Shown here: one piece after another, positions 6,348 to 13,487 of the stretch
Position numbering within the stretch: the stretch's first letter is position 1
How the letters are laid out: each line of letters begins with the position of its first letter
Assembly (NCBI GenBank): GCA_021792615.1
Contig: JAJYUJ010000047.1
Location: forward strand, 1 to 16,548
From: a bacterium
GTDB taxonomy: Bacteria > JAMCPX01
Reading direction: 5' to 3'
Length of the DNA stretch: 16,548 bases
The notes under the pieces: model-generated
Seen by the model: only the letters and a program-made list of their open reading frames with translations
What the model was told of the DNA's origin: nothing
The model's database searches: none
Translations under genes and position numbers: made by a program

Positions 6348-7169
6348 TTATAAACCGATCTTGAATGACCGCATGGAGATCGAGGCGTTCTGGAATCCCT
6401 CATAGATAAAGGTGAGGGGCTCGTTTTTTTCCCGCAAGGCTATTGCGTATATCATAGGTAGGTAGTGGTCGAGGGTCGGCACAGCAAGAGAATGCGCCCC
6501 GCCCATACCCTCATATCCGATAAGACTGCGGTCATCCCCGGAAACAAGGTTTTCCTTTACCTTTTCATCGAACTCTTCGGCCCATCTGAAAGGCGGCGCA
6601 TCCATGTTCTCAAAATCAATCATGCCGAGGTTGTGGACTATGTTGCCGCTCCCGATGATCATAACACCCTGTCTCCTGAGACCGGCAAGCTCCTGAGCGA
6701 GCTCGTAGTGATACTGGACAGGCTTCGGATGCCAGTCGTTGAAGCTGTAATCGAGGCTCATTTCGAAGACCGGGACCGATGCATCAGGGTACAGGTACCG
6801 GAGTATGGTCCATGCAGCGTGATCCAGCCCCCATTGCATACTGCATCTGACGTCTTTACCCTTAACCGAGCCTGCTGTCGATTTTGCTATGTCCGGCGCA
6901 CCGGGTGCAGGGTATGTCAAGGTGTAGAGCTTCTTCGGAAATCCGTAAAAATCATAGATCATTTCAGGTTTTTCCATGCAGGCCACATAGGTCCCGTTTG
7001 TCAGCCAGTGTGCAGAGACTACCATGATCGCCTCCGGTTTCGGCAGGCTTTTCCCGAAAGCTTTCAATCGTGCGGTAAAGTCATTGTCCATAACGGCGTT
7101 CATGGGATTCCCATGACCTATGAATAACACCGGCATCAAGGGATGTGACACTGGGTTTGCTTTCACCAT
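6348..7169 (-). CDS. ygiD: Extradiol ring-cleavage dioxygenase, DODA/YgiD type (4,5-DOPA dioxygenase-like)
   Basis: A 273-residue protein of the LigB/YgiD class of non-haem extradiol dioxygenases, about the usual length. Landmarks include MPVLFIGHGNPMNAVMD (H19), EAIMVVSAHWLTNG (H54), DFYGFPKKLYTLTYPAPG, GLDHAAW (H117), GSGNIVHNL (H179) and PTLDHYLPM (H235); H19, H54 and H235 are the likely metal-site histidines by family pattern. The E. coli relative opens the ring of L-DOPA, but its true cellular substrate is uncertain, and the same holds here. The enzyme needs oxygen, a slight contrast with the anaerobic flavour of the neighbouring glt operon. It follows the DUF2569-like gene by about 19 bases on the same strand, so the two are probably one transcript. 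A G-rich Shine-Dalgarno (AAGGGGGA) precedes the ATG. Confidence 0.9.
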   Translation of the reverse strand: MVKANPVSHPLMPVLFIGHGNPMNAVMDNDFTARLKAFGKSLPKPEAIMVVSAHWLTNGTYVACMEKPEMIYDFYGFPKKLYTLTYPAPGAPDIAKSTAGSVKGKDVRCSMQWGLDHAAWTILRYLYPDASVPVFEMSLDYSFNDWHPKPVQYHYELAQELAGLRRQGVMIIGSGNIVHNLGMIDFENMDAPPFRWAEEFDEKVKENLVSGDDRSLIGYEGMGGAHSLAVPTLDHYLPMIYAIALREKNEPLTFIYEGFQNASISMRSFKIGL

Positions 7170-7188
7170 ATCTATTCCCCCTTATTTT

Positions 7189-7692
7189 TTAATTGATAAA
7201 CGTGGCTTTCACACGCTTTGACGTTAAAAGATAGATGAGGATCAATATATAGATACCGGCCAATACGGCGGGTCCTATGATATCTTGGATCGTACTGCCG
7301 TGCACCATTACAAATACAAGCCTTACAATAAAGTAATCGACCGGTAGCAAGAGCAAGAGTACAGCGGTAAATGCCGTCATCAATCTTACAAAAGCCTTCT
7401 TCTTGCGGAAAAAGGATACAAGGACAATTATTAAAAACAGGATGAGCAGTAAATTTCTGACGAATTCATATATCAAATAGGGCTTCAGCAGGGCATAGTA
7501 TAGCTTTATGCCCATCGGCTCCAGAAAAGATAATATCGTATTTTGATTCACGAACATTAAGGTTACAAACATCACGCTGCTCACGAGCAGGGACAAAAAC
7601 ATATAAATCAGGAACACAGCGATGAGAATCAGTCCTCCGCCGATCTTCGAATACCGACCTGCCGGGTTTCCCGGATTTTGTAGTTCACGCAT
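7189..7692 (-). CDS. DUF2569-like integral membrane protein
   Basis: A 167-residue protein with about four transmembrane helices (roughly 18-48, 76-96, 103-124 and 136-158). YSKIGGGLILIAVFLIYMF near the start, SFFRKKKAFVRLM in the middle and the ending LLTSKRVKATF agree with my memory of DUF2569, whose members end in a SKRVK-x-TF motif after the last helix. No function is known for the family. It heads the minus-strand accessory run, has a readable promoter upstream, and is followed closely by the YgiD-type gene. If the DUF assignment is wrong it is still clearly a small polytopic inner-membrane protein. Confidence 0.8.
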   Translation of the reverse strand: MRELQNPGNPAGRYSKIGGGLILIAVFLIYMFLSLLVSSVMFVTLMFVNQNTILSFLEPMGIKLYYALLKPYLIYEFVRNLLLILFLIIVLVSFFRKKKAFVRLMTAFTAVLLLLLPVDYFIVRLVFVMVHGSTIQDIIGPAVLAGIYILILIYLLTSKRVKATFIN

Positions 7693-7740
7693 AAAAAAGC
7701 CCCCCTTCTTTAGTCAGGCATCCTGCCGGACATCACCTTG

Positions 7741-7769
7741 TTTTTATGAGTTTAACCTTTAGATGTCAA
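7741..7769 (-). promoter_or_regulatory. Predicted sigma-70 promoter for the DUF2569-like gene
   Basis: On the minus strand TTGACA (7764-7769) is a perfect -35 match, followed after 17 bases by TAAAAA (7741-7746, 4 of 6). The spacer contains AAGGTTAAAC (7750-7759), a 10-base sequence also present at the divergent glt promoter, so a bound protein there would block both. Confidence 0.5.
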
Positions 7770-7895
7770 TAAAGGAAGATAAAACATACGGGTACTTGAC
7801 AAAAAAAACCGTCTTTTTTGTGTTGTTTTTTTTCAGGGGAGGGTGGAATGAAAAATCTCTCCGGTTTTATTATGCTCAGGCGATTTCAGTTTTTC

Positions 7896-7924
7896 TTGAC
7901 ATATCCTGTCCAGAACATTAAATT
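7896..7924 (+). promoter_or_regulatory. Predicted sigma-70 promoter for the glutamate synthase operon
   Basis: TTGACA (7896-7901) and TAAATT (7919-7924) are separated by 17 bases (6 of 6 and 4 of 6 consensus matches). Transcription would begin near 7931 and give a leader of about 120 bases before the ATG at 8055. I see no sigma-54 GG/GC element nearby. Confidence 0.55.
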
Positions 7925-7936
7925 TATATTACTAAC

Positions 7937-7985
7937 GAAGGTTAAACAAACAAAAAACCTTATTTTATAAGCCATAGAAGGTTAA
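7937..7985 (+). promoter_or_regulatory. GAAGGTTAA direct repeats and possible alternative hairpins in the glt leader
   Basis: GAAGGTTAA occurs at 7937-7945 and again at 7977-7985, exactly 40 bases apart. Between them AACCTT (7956-7961), followed by an ATTTT stretch, is complementary to the AAGGTT in either copy. The RNA could therefore form one of two mutually exclusive 6-pair hairpins, or the repeats may be operator half-sites for a protein on one DNA face. The stems are short, so the RNA reading is weak. Confidence 0.35.
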
Positions 7986-8054
7986 CGAACGTAAGCTTAA
8001 GAGAGAGTATACGCATGAAAAGTATAAACAACAAACAGAAGGAGGCTGGTGAGC

Positions 8055-9569
8055 ATGCTTTACAAGAACCCCTACAACCACTACTTTGATTATGTAGTCC
8101 AGAGGGACATAGATAAGTGTATCAGATGTAAAGCCTGCGTTACCCAGTGCTCGTACGGTGCGAATTATTATGATGCGGACCGCGACCTTATTTACAGCCT
8201 GGATCATAATTGCGTCGGATGTATGAGGTGTTCGACTTTCTGTCCGACCGACTGTATCAGCATCGTCAGGAATCCGGACGCCTTCCGGCTCAACGCAAAC
8301 TGGAAGGACCACAACATCAAGGACCTTTATAAGCAGGCGGGGACAGGCGGGATCATCATCACCGGCATGGGCAACGACAAGCCGTTTACCAATTACTGGG
8401 AACACATGGTTGTCGACGCGTGCCAGGTGACCAATCCGTCCATAGACCCGCTCAGGGAACCCATGGAGCTGAAGACATTCCTCGGAAGGAAACCGGACAA
8501 ACTCGAGATGAACAAGAACGGGGATATCACCACGAAGCTCGCACCGCAGCTTATCCTTGAGACGCCGATCATGTTTTCTGCCATGTCGTACGGATCGATA
8601 AATTACAATGTGTGCGAATCCGTCGCCCGTGCCTCGAAGGAACTGGGCATATTCTGGAACACCGGGGAAGGCGGTCTGCCGAAGGCTCTTTACGGGTACG
8701 GAAAAAACACGATAGTACAGTGCGCCTCGGGCAGGTTCGGCGTAAGCCCGGAATACCTGAATGCTGGCGCAGCCATAGAGATCAAGATCGGCCAGGGCGC
8801 AAAGCCGGGCATCGGAGGACATCTGCCGGGCGAAAAGGTCCTCGAGGGTATTTCGGAAACCAGGATGATCCCGGTTGGTACGGACGCGATTTCTCCGGCA
8901 CCGCACCACGACATCTATTCCATCGAGGACCTGAAACAGCTCATTTATGCATTGAAGGAAGCCACCCGGTACGAGAAGCCCATATCGGTCAAGATAGCGG
9001 CCGTCCATAACGTCGCAGCCATAGCGAGCGGCATTGCGCGGGCGGGCGCGGACATTATTGCGGTTGACGGCTTCCGCGGCGGGACCGGCGCAGCACCCAA
9101 GGCCATCAGGGACAACGTTGGTATACCGACCGAGGTTGCAATAGCAGCTGTGGACGAGCGGTTGCGGCAGGAAGGCATACGGAATGAAGTGTCTTTGGTA
9201 GCTGCCGGAGGTTTCCGGAACAGCAGCGATATTATAAAAGCGATTGCACTGGGTGCTGACGCCGTATATATCGCCACCTCTGCGCTGATGGCCGTGGGAT
9301 GTACGCTGTGCCAGCAGTGCCACAGGGGGCGCTGTGCGTGGGGCATAACCACGAACGACCCCGAGCTCTCGAAGCGCGTGAACCCGGAGCTCGCCGCAGA
9401 GAGGCTGGTGAACCTTATCCATGCGTGGTCCAATGAGATTAAAGAGATGCTCGGACTTATGGGAATCAATTCGATAGAGAGCCTGAAAGGGAACCGCGAC
9501 AGACTCAGAGGTGTAGGACTGTCGGAGGTCGAGCTTCAGGCGCTTGGCATAAAACAGGCAGGTATATGA
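8055..9569 (+). CDS. Glutamate synthase, FMN-binding synthase domain with N-terminal 2x[4Fe-4S] ferredoxin (archaeal-type GltB domain 2)
   Basis: A 504-residue protein from the ATG at 8055, chosen because AAGGAGG (8039-8045) is 9 bases upstream; the GTG at 8049 would be only 3 bases away. Two ferredoxin motifs lie at C22/25/28/32 and C53/56/59/63. The rest is the FMN-binding glutamate synthase barrel: FSAMSYGSIN, FWNTGEGG, QCASGRFGVS, EIKIGQGAKPGIGGHLPG, SVKIAAVHNVAAIASGIARAGADII, DGFRGGTGAAP and VAAGGFRNSSDIIKAIALGADAV. A cysteine cluster at C416, C419, C422 and C427 (CTLCQQCHRGRC) takes the place of the 3Fe-4S site near the end. It converts 2-oxoglutarate and channelled ammonia to glutamate. 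In classical GltB this domain is fused to the glutaminase and GXGXG parts, which here are separate genes downstream. It is the first gene of the operon. Confidence 0.94.
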   Translation: MLYKNPYNHYFDYVVQRDIDKCIRCKACVTQCSYGANYYDADRDLIYSLDHNCVGCMRCSTFCPTDCISIVRNPDAFRLNANWKDHNIKDLYKQAGTGGIIITGMGNDKPFTNYWEHMVVDACQVTNPSIDPLREPMELKTFLGRKPDKLEMNKNGDITTKLAPQLILETPIMFSAMSYGSINYNVCESVARASKELGIFWNTGEGGLPKALYGYGKNTIVQCASGRFGVSPEYLNAGAAIEIKIGQGAKPGIGGHLPGEKVLEGISETRMIPVGTDAISPAPHHDIYSIEDLKQLIYALKEATRYEKPISVKIAAVHNVAAIASGIARAGADIIAVDGFRGGTGAAPKAIRDNVGIPTEVAIAAVDERLRQEGIRNEVSLVAAGGFRNSSDIIKAIALGADAVYIATSALMAVGCTLCQQCHRGRCAWGITTNDPELSKRVNPELAAERLVNLIHAWSNEIKEMLGLMGINSIESLKGNRDRLRGVGLSEVELQALGIKQAGI

Positions 9570-9676
9570 GTATGGAAACGAGCCGTAAAAATGCACTGGA
9601 AAATAAGAAAGTTTGTGTAGTGATTAAACAAGAAAAGATGAAGTTTTTTGTAGTTACACATATACTTCTGCATTAT

Positions 9677-9753
9677 CCCTCTTACATAAGAGGGACAAAG
9701 GGAGTTACAAAGCAAAATCATAACTCCCCTCCCCCCTCTTATCTTAAGAGGGG
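9677..9753. repeat. Three consecutive hairpins in the glt intercistronic gap
   Basis: Within the 207-base gap after the synthase gene are three perfect inverted repeats: CCCTCTTA (9677-9684) with TAAGAGGG (9687-9694); GGGAGTTA (9700-9707) with TAACTCCC (9721-9728); and CCCCTCTTA (9733-9741) with TAAGAGGGG (9745-9753). The first and third are variants of one another. The block resembles a REP/MITE-like dispersed element lodged inside the operon and could alter transcript stability or stoichiometry of the upstream gene. No T-run follows the last stem, so full termination is unlikely. Confidence 0.6.
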
Positions 9754-9776
9754 AAATACAAAAAAGATAGGATGAT

Positions 9777-10235
9777 ATGAAGGTTGTATATCCAAGAGAA
9801 CAATGGTGCGTTGCATGTAACCTCTGCGAGGTAGCGTGCATGACGGAACATTCGAAAACAAAAGACCCGCTCAAGATGTACCTTATGGAAAGGCCAAGGC
9901 CGATACCGAGGACAAGGGTCGAGTACAGGCCGCCGCTTTCCATTTCCACCATGTGCAGGCACTGTGAAGAGGCCGAGTGTGTGGAGGCGTGCAAAAACGG
10001 CACGCTGACGAGGAACGAGAAAACGGGCAGGATAGAGCTGGACCAGGACAAATGTCTCGGATGCTGGATGTGCATCATGGCATGTCCGTACGGGGCAATC
10101 AGCCAGTTTACCAAAGGCATTGGCACGGAAGAAAGGGCGGTTGCGAACAAGTGCGACCTTTGTCCCGACCGGGAGGTCCCGGCATGCGTCACGGTTTGTC
10201 CGAACCGCGCCCTCGTATTTGAGGATAGAGGTTGA
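9777..10235 (+). CDS. Four-cluster [4Fe-4S] ferredoxin-like electron-transfer protein (HycB/DmsB-like)
   Basis: A 152-residue protein with exactly sixteen cysteines in four groups: C11/14/17/21, C60/63/68/72, C93/96/99/103 and C126/129/137/141. This matches the four-cubane electron-transfer subunits of molybdopterin oxidoreductases and hydrogenases. There is no Tat signal, so it works in the cytoplasm. Sitting between the synthase-domain gene and the flavoprotein gene (its TGA is 2 bases from the next ATG), it most likely carries electrons from the flavoprotein or a free ferredoxin to the Fe-S clusters of the synthase. The Shine-Dalgarno is weak: AAAAAGATAGGATG lies before the ATG, just past the hairpin block. 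Confidence 0.92.
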   Translation: MKVVYPREQWCVACNLCEVACMTEHSKTKDPLKMYLMERPRPIPRTRVEYRPPLSISTMCRHCEEAECVEACKNGTLTRNEKTGRIELDQDKCLGCWMCIMACPYGAISQFTKGIGTEERAVANKCDLCPDREVPACVTVCPNRALVFEDRG

Positions 10236-10237
10236 TC

Positions 10238-11515
10238 ATGGAACAGAGAAAATATGTTATCATAGGGAATTCGTATGCGGGTGTGTTTGCGATAGAGGCC
10301 ATACGGAGGAATGACAAAGAGGGGACGATCACGGTTATCTCGAAGGAGCCCCATCGTGCTTATGCGCGTGCGGCCATCCATGAATATATGGACGGCATAA
10401 TCGGCGACAGCCAGATGTACTACCGGGACAAGGACTTCTATGAAAGGCATGCGGTAACAACCATGCTCGGAAGCACCGTAACGCGGATCGAGCCCAAGAA
10501 GAACAAGGTCGTACTGGACAACAAACAGACCATCGATTTCGACCGGCTTATGATCAGCAGCGGCGGCGTCCCGATAACACCCCCCATCGAAGGCTCCGAA
10601 GGACCCGGTATGTTCACCTTTACGACATGGGATGACGCGAAGGTTCTGAGGGACTGGGTAAAGAAGCAGAAAGATCCGAGGGCTGTGGTCATCGGCGGCG
10701 GGTTGATCGGCCTGCAGTGTGCAGAAGGACTGAAGCATCTGGGTGTCGATGTGACTGTTGTCGAGCTTGCGGATTACGTTCTCGTCAAGGCGCTGGATCA
10801 GATTACGGCGCAGCGCGTGCAGAAATGGCTTGAAGAAAACGGGTTGAAGATCGTTACCGGCAGTACCGTCGAATCCGTACACCGGGTAAAGGGTGCGGTA
10901 ACCGGCGTAAAGCTCAAGAACGGGGAAAAGCTCAAATGCAACACCGTTGTCCTCAGCATCGGCGTACGTCCCAACACAGGCCTTACCGAAGGCTCGGGTA
11001 TCAGGATAAACAGGGGCATCATGGTGGACAACGCCATGCAGACGAACGTCGAAGGCATATTCGCTGCGGGAGATGTTGCAGAGGCGGAAGACTTCCTCAG
11101 GAAGAGGGCGGACGTTCTGCCGATAATCCCGGTTGCGACCATGCAGGGTAAGATTGCCGGTTATAATATGGCCGGAGGCAAAAAAAGCTATCCCGGCGGC
11201 CTGCCCCAGAACGCATTCCAGTTTTTCGGGAAAAATACGGTTTCCATCGGCAATGTTATCTATGCGGATAAGCTCGGCGGATACGAAGAGATCATCAGGG
11301 ACGAGGGCGGGACATACAAAAAAGCCGTTTTACAGGACGGCAGACTGGTCGGCATTCTTTCCATGAATTATATAACGAGAATAGGAATATACAACAGCAT
11401 CATCCGGGCGAGGATGGATGTAAGCGGAATAAAAAACAGACTCTTGTCCGACGATTTCGGGTTCCTCGATCTTCCAAAGGAATTCAGAGACGAAATGTTG
11501 ACGAAACCGGGGTAA
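10238..11515 (+). CDS. FAD/NAD(P)-dependent oxidoreductase of the glutamate synthase operon
   Basis: A 425-residue two-dinucleotide-fold flavoprotein. The N-terminal FAD site is YVIIGNSYAGVFAIEAI (G10 to G15), the NAD(P) site is VVIGGGLIGLQCAEGL (GGGLIG at 153-158) and the second FAD motif is VEGIFAAGDVAEA (G278-D279). It has no redox-active CxxC pair, so it resembles NADH oxidase, nitrite-reductase or ferredoxin reductase flavoproteins rather than disulfide reductases or classical GltD, which carries its own Fe-S domain. In the operon it probably plays the GltD role, passing electrons from NAD(P)H through the preceding ferredoxin. I chose the ATG at 10238 over the TTG at 10232 because AGAGG lies 6 bases before it. 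Confidence 0.92.
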   Translation: MEQRKYVIIGNSYAGVFAIEAIRRNDKEGTITVISKEPHRAYARAAIHEYMDGIIGDSQMYYRDKDFYERHAVTTMLGSTVTRIEPKKNKVVLDNKQTIDFDRLMISSGGVPITPPIEGSEGPGMFTFTTWDDAKVLRDWVKKQKDPRAVVIGGGLIGLQCAEGLKHLGVDVTVVELADYVLVKALDQITAQRVQKWLEENGLKIVTGSTVESVHRVKGAVTGVKLKNGEKLKCNTVVLSIGVRPNTGLTEGSGIRINRGIMVDNAMQTNVEGIFAAGDVAEAEDFLRKRADVLPIIPVATMQGKIAGYNMAGGKKSYPGGLPQNAFQFFGKNTVSIGNVIYADKLGGYEEIIRDEGGTYKKAVLQDGRLVGILSMNYITRIGIYNSIIRARMDVSGIKNRLLSDDFGFLDLPKEFRDEMLTKPG

Positions 11516-11519
11516 TGCT

Positions 11520-12623
11520 ATGGGAATAAAATCTTCTACACCGTATGGGAAGGATTTCGGCGGCTGCGGCCTTGCCGGGATCATAGACAGGAGCGGCAAG
11601 TCCGTTGCAGGGAATATGATCGTGTCCTCGCTTACCTCGATGAAAGACAGGGGCAACGGGCTCGGCAGCGGGTACGCCGTGTACGGGGCCTATCCGGAGT
11701 TCAAGGATAACTTCGGCGTGCACGTCATGTACAATGACGCAGGTGCACGTGAGCCCGTCGAACAGTTGTTGAAGACGAAGCTGAAGCTTGTACACGCTGA
11801 GCCGGTACCGGTCAAAAAGATCCACGCAATTGCGGATCCGCCGGAATTCTGGAGATACTTCGTCGACCCGCCGGATTCCATGGACAAGACGGATGAGGAC
11901 GCAATCGACGATCTTATCGTCAATATCGTGATGGACATCAATGAACGGATAGACAATGCGTATGTTGTTTCGAGCGGGAAAAATCTCGGGGTGTTCAAGG
12001 GCGTAGGACATCCCGACGCGATCGCAGAATTTTTCAAGATGCAGGATTATTCCGGGTATCTCCTGCTGGGGCATACGCGGTTTCCGACGAACACGCCGGG
12101 GTGGTGGGGCGGGGCACACCCGTTTACCATACTGGACTGGTCCATCGTCCATAACGGCGAGATCTCTTCGTACGGGACCAATAAAAGGTATGTAGAGATG
12201 TTCGGATATAAATGTACGCTGCTCACCGATACCGAGGTTGTGGCCTACCTGCTCGATCTCCTGATCCGGAAAAAGGGCCTTTCGCTCGCAGCCGCAGCTT
12301 CGGTGCTGGCGCCTCCATTCTGGAAAGACATCGAGGACATGGATCCCCATAAAAAGGATTATTACACGGCATTACGGGTGTCCTATGCAAACGCATCGTT
12401 GAACGGGCCATTTGCCATTCTTATGGGCTTCGACAACGGCATTCTCGGATTGAACGACAGGATAAAGCTCAGGCCGCTTATCGTCGGGAAAAAGGGCGAT
12501 ATTGTTGCAATAGCAAGCGAGGAATCGGCAATTCGGGAGGTCATACCCGAGCCTGACGATGTCTGGGCTCCCAAGGCGGGAGAACCCATTATCGTAACAC
12601 TCAAGGAGGATGCAAAACAGTAA
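11520..12623 (+). CDS. Class-II glutamine amidotransferase (glutamate synthase glutaminase domain, GltB domain 1 type)
   Basis: A 367-residue N-terminal-nucleophile glutaminase. CGLAGIID puts the nucleophile at C16. Other family landmarks are LLGHTRFPTNTPG (H185-T-R187), DWSIVHNGEIS (N212-G213, oxyanion site) and LTDTEVVAYLLD. The enzyme hydrolyses glutamine and feeds ammonia to the synthase domain encoded upstream. Class-II enzymes need the cysteine at the extreme N-terminus, so the 15 residues before C16, ending GG, must be removed, as the short propeptide of E. coli GltB is. It starts 4 bases after the flavoprotein stop and ends 1 base before the GXGXG gene. The C-terminal part (about 260-367) continues the usual domain and ends in KAGEPIIVTLKED. 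Confidence 0.93.
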   Translation: MGIKSSTPYGKDFGGCGLAGIIDRSGKSVAGNMIVSSLTSMKDRGNGLGSGYAVYGAYPEFKDNFGVHVMYNDAGAREPVEQLLKTKLKLVHAEPVPVKKIHAIADPPEFWRYFVDPPDSMDKTDEDAIDDLIVNIVMDINERIDNAYVVSSGKNLGVFKGVGHPDAIAEFFKMQDYSGYLLLGHTRFPTNTPGWWGGAHPFTILDWSIVHNGEISSYGTNKRYVEMFGYKCTLLTDTEVVAYLLDLLIRKKGLSLAAAASVLAPPFWKDIEDMDPHKKDYYTALRVSYANASLNGPFAILMGFDNGILGLNDRIKLRPLIVGKKGDIVAIASEESAIREVIPEPDDVWAPKAGEPIIVTLKEDAKQ

Positions 12624-12624
12624 T

Positions 12625-13374
12625 ATGGGAAACAGCATAAAAATCGACGCGCAGGGAGTTTATTACAAACTCCTCAATCAAAAGATCCATGATGCGCTTG
12701 GAAACGGTGAAACGGACATAGAACTTACCCGCGTGAACGGACAGCGTTATATCGCGGACGGACTGAAGAACGATATACGGATCACCATAAACGGCGTGCC
12801 GGGAAACGATCTGGGGATTTTTATGAACGGTCCCGTTATAACCGTGAACAACAATGCACAGGACGCCGTCGGCAACACCATGAACGGCGGAAAGATCGTC
12901 GTAAAAGGTATGGCGGGCGATGTGTGCGGCTACGGTATGAGGGGCGGAAAGTTGTTTATTCTGAAGGACGCCGGTTACCGGGTCGGGATACACATGAAGG
13001 GATACAAAGACCTGAATCCCGTCATAGTCATAGGAGGGAATGCAGGCGATTTTCTTGCGGAATACATGGCGGGCGGGGTGATTGTCGTGCTCAGGATGTT
13101 CGGGAGGAAAAACGGAGAAAGTGTAACCGGGGATTATCTTGGCGCAGGCATGCATGGCGGTACTGTTTATATACGGGGAGGCGCGGACAGGAAACGGCTC
13201 GGCAAGGGTGTGGATGTTGCCGGGATTACGGACGCGGACCGCGGGCTTCTGAAGGGCATAATAAAAGAATACGCAGATGACCTCGGACTGGATGCGGATT
13301 CGATATTGAGCGAACGGTTCGAAAAGCTTGTTCCCCTGAGCACCCGTCCCTACGCAAAGTTGTATACGTACTGA
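12625..13374 (+). CDS. Glutamate synthase GXGXG beta-helix domain protein (GltB domain 3 type)
   Basis: A 249-residue protein from the ATG at 12625. Repeated glycine turns occur through the middle: GPVITVNNNAQDAVG, NGGKIVVKGMAGDVCG, RGGKLFILKDAGYRVG, GGNAGDFLAEYMAGGVIVV and GAGMHGGTVYIRGG. This pattern is the right-handed beta-helix of the GltB C-terminal domain, which structurally supports the synthase and ammonia channel and is not catalytic. The start could also be the ATG at 12610, but an AAGGAGG (12603-12609) abuts that codon with no spacing; the 12625 start has 15 bases, slightly long. It is the last gene of the operon, with about 110 bases to the next gene. Confidence 0.92.
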   Translation: MGNSIKIDAQGVYYKLLNQKIHDALGNGETDIELTRVNGQRYIADGLKNDIRITINGVPGNDLGIFMNGPVITVNNNAQDAVGNTMNGGKIVVKGMAGDVCGYGMRGGKLFILKDAGYRVGIHMKGYKDLNPVIVIGGNAGDFLAEYMAGGVIVVLRMFGRKNGESVTGDYLGAGMHGGTVYIRGGADRKRLGKGVDVAGITDADRGLLKGIIKEYADDLGLDADSILSERFEKLVPLSTRPYAKLYTY

Positions 13375-13429
13375 CCAGCCTTTTCTGTGTATCTGCAGTA
13401 TGCACTGTACCGGCATTGCACCCTTGAAC

Positions 13430-13458
13430 TTGCCTTTCTTTTCCCGCCGGTATATAAA
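13430..13458 (+). promoter_or_regulatory. Predicted sigma-70 promoter for the gmd-rmd pair
   Basis: TTGCCT (13430-13435) and TATAAA (13453-13458) are separated by 17 bases, 4 of 6 and 5 of 6 consensus matches. It would start transcription about 25 bases before the gmd ATG, separating sugar synthesis from the glt operon. Confidence 0.45.
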
Positions 13459-13487
13459 TTTTTCTATTCAAAGAAAAGGATACCGAT

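Larger units (their letters stand above)
7693..8054. other. Divergent intergenic region before the glt operon
   Basis: This 362-base AT-rich stretch separates the minus-strand DUF2569-like gene from the plus-strand glt operon. It holds one predicted promoter for each direction, three copies of an AAGGTTAA motif, poly-A/poly-T runs near 7801-7835, and the glt leader with possible alternative hairpins. No gene is convincing. The only leader ORF I see (ATG at 8015, overlapping the first glt gene) lacks a good Shine-Dalgarno. Confidence 0.7.

Noticed and set aside
7796-7835. TTGACA followed by A and T runs, considered as a second glt promoter or a terminator
   Set aside because: No acceptable -10 hexamer at 16-18 bases and no stem of useful length, so neither reading holds.
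8015-8089. Leader ORF starting at ATG 8015 and overlapping the synthase gene start
   Set aside because: Upstream sequence is only GAGAGAG-like at poor spacing, and there is no run of regulatory codons. Translation would run into the main gene in another frame.
7965-9596. 543-codon minus-strand open frame opposite the synthase-domain gene
   Set aside because: It lies antisense to a gene with unmistakable GltB motifs; its length reflects codon bias of the plus-strand gene.
9677-9753. CRISPR-like repeat array
   Set aside because: The repeats are short inverted pairs, not direct repeats with equal-length spacers.
9566-9775. 69-codon open frame filling the gap after the synthase-domain gene, starting in an ATGA overlap
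   Set aside because: It reads straight through the three-hairpin block, has low-complexity Lys/Asn-rich translation with no recognisable pattern and no Shine-Dalgarno of its own. More likely noncoding intercistronic sequence.
9536-10882. 448-codon minus-strand open frame across the ferredoxin and flavoprotein genes
   Set aside because: Antisense shadow; it crosses two well-supported plus-strand genes and the hairpin block and has no domain pattern.
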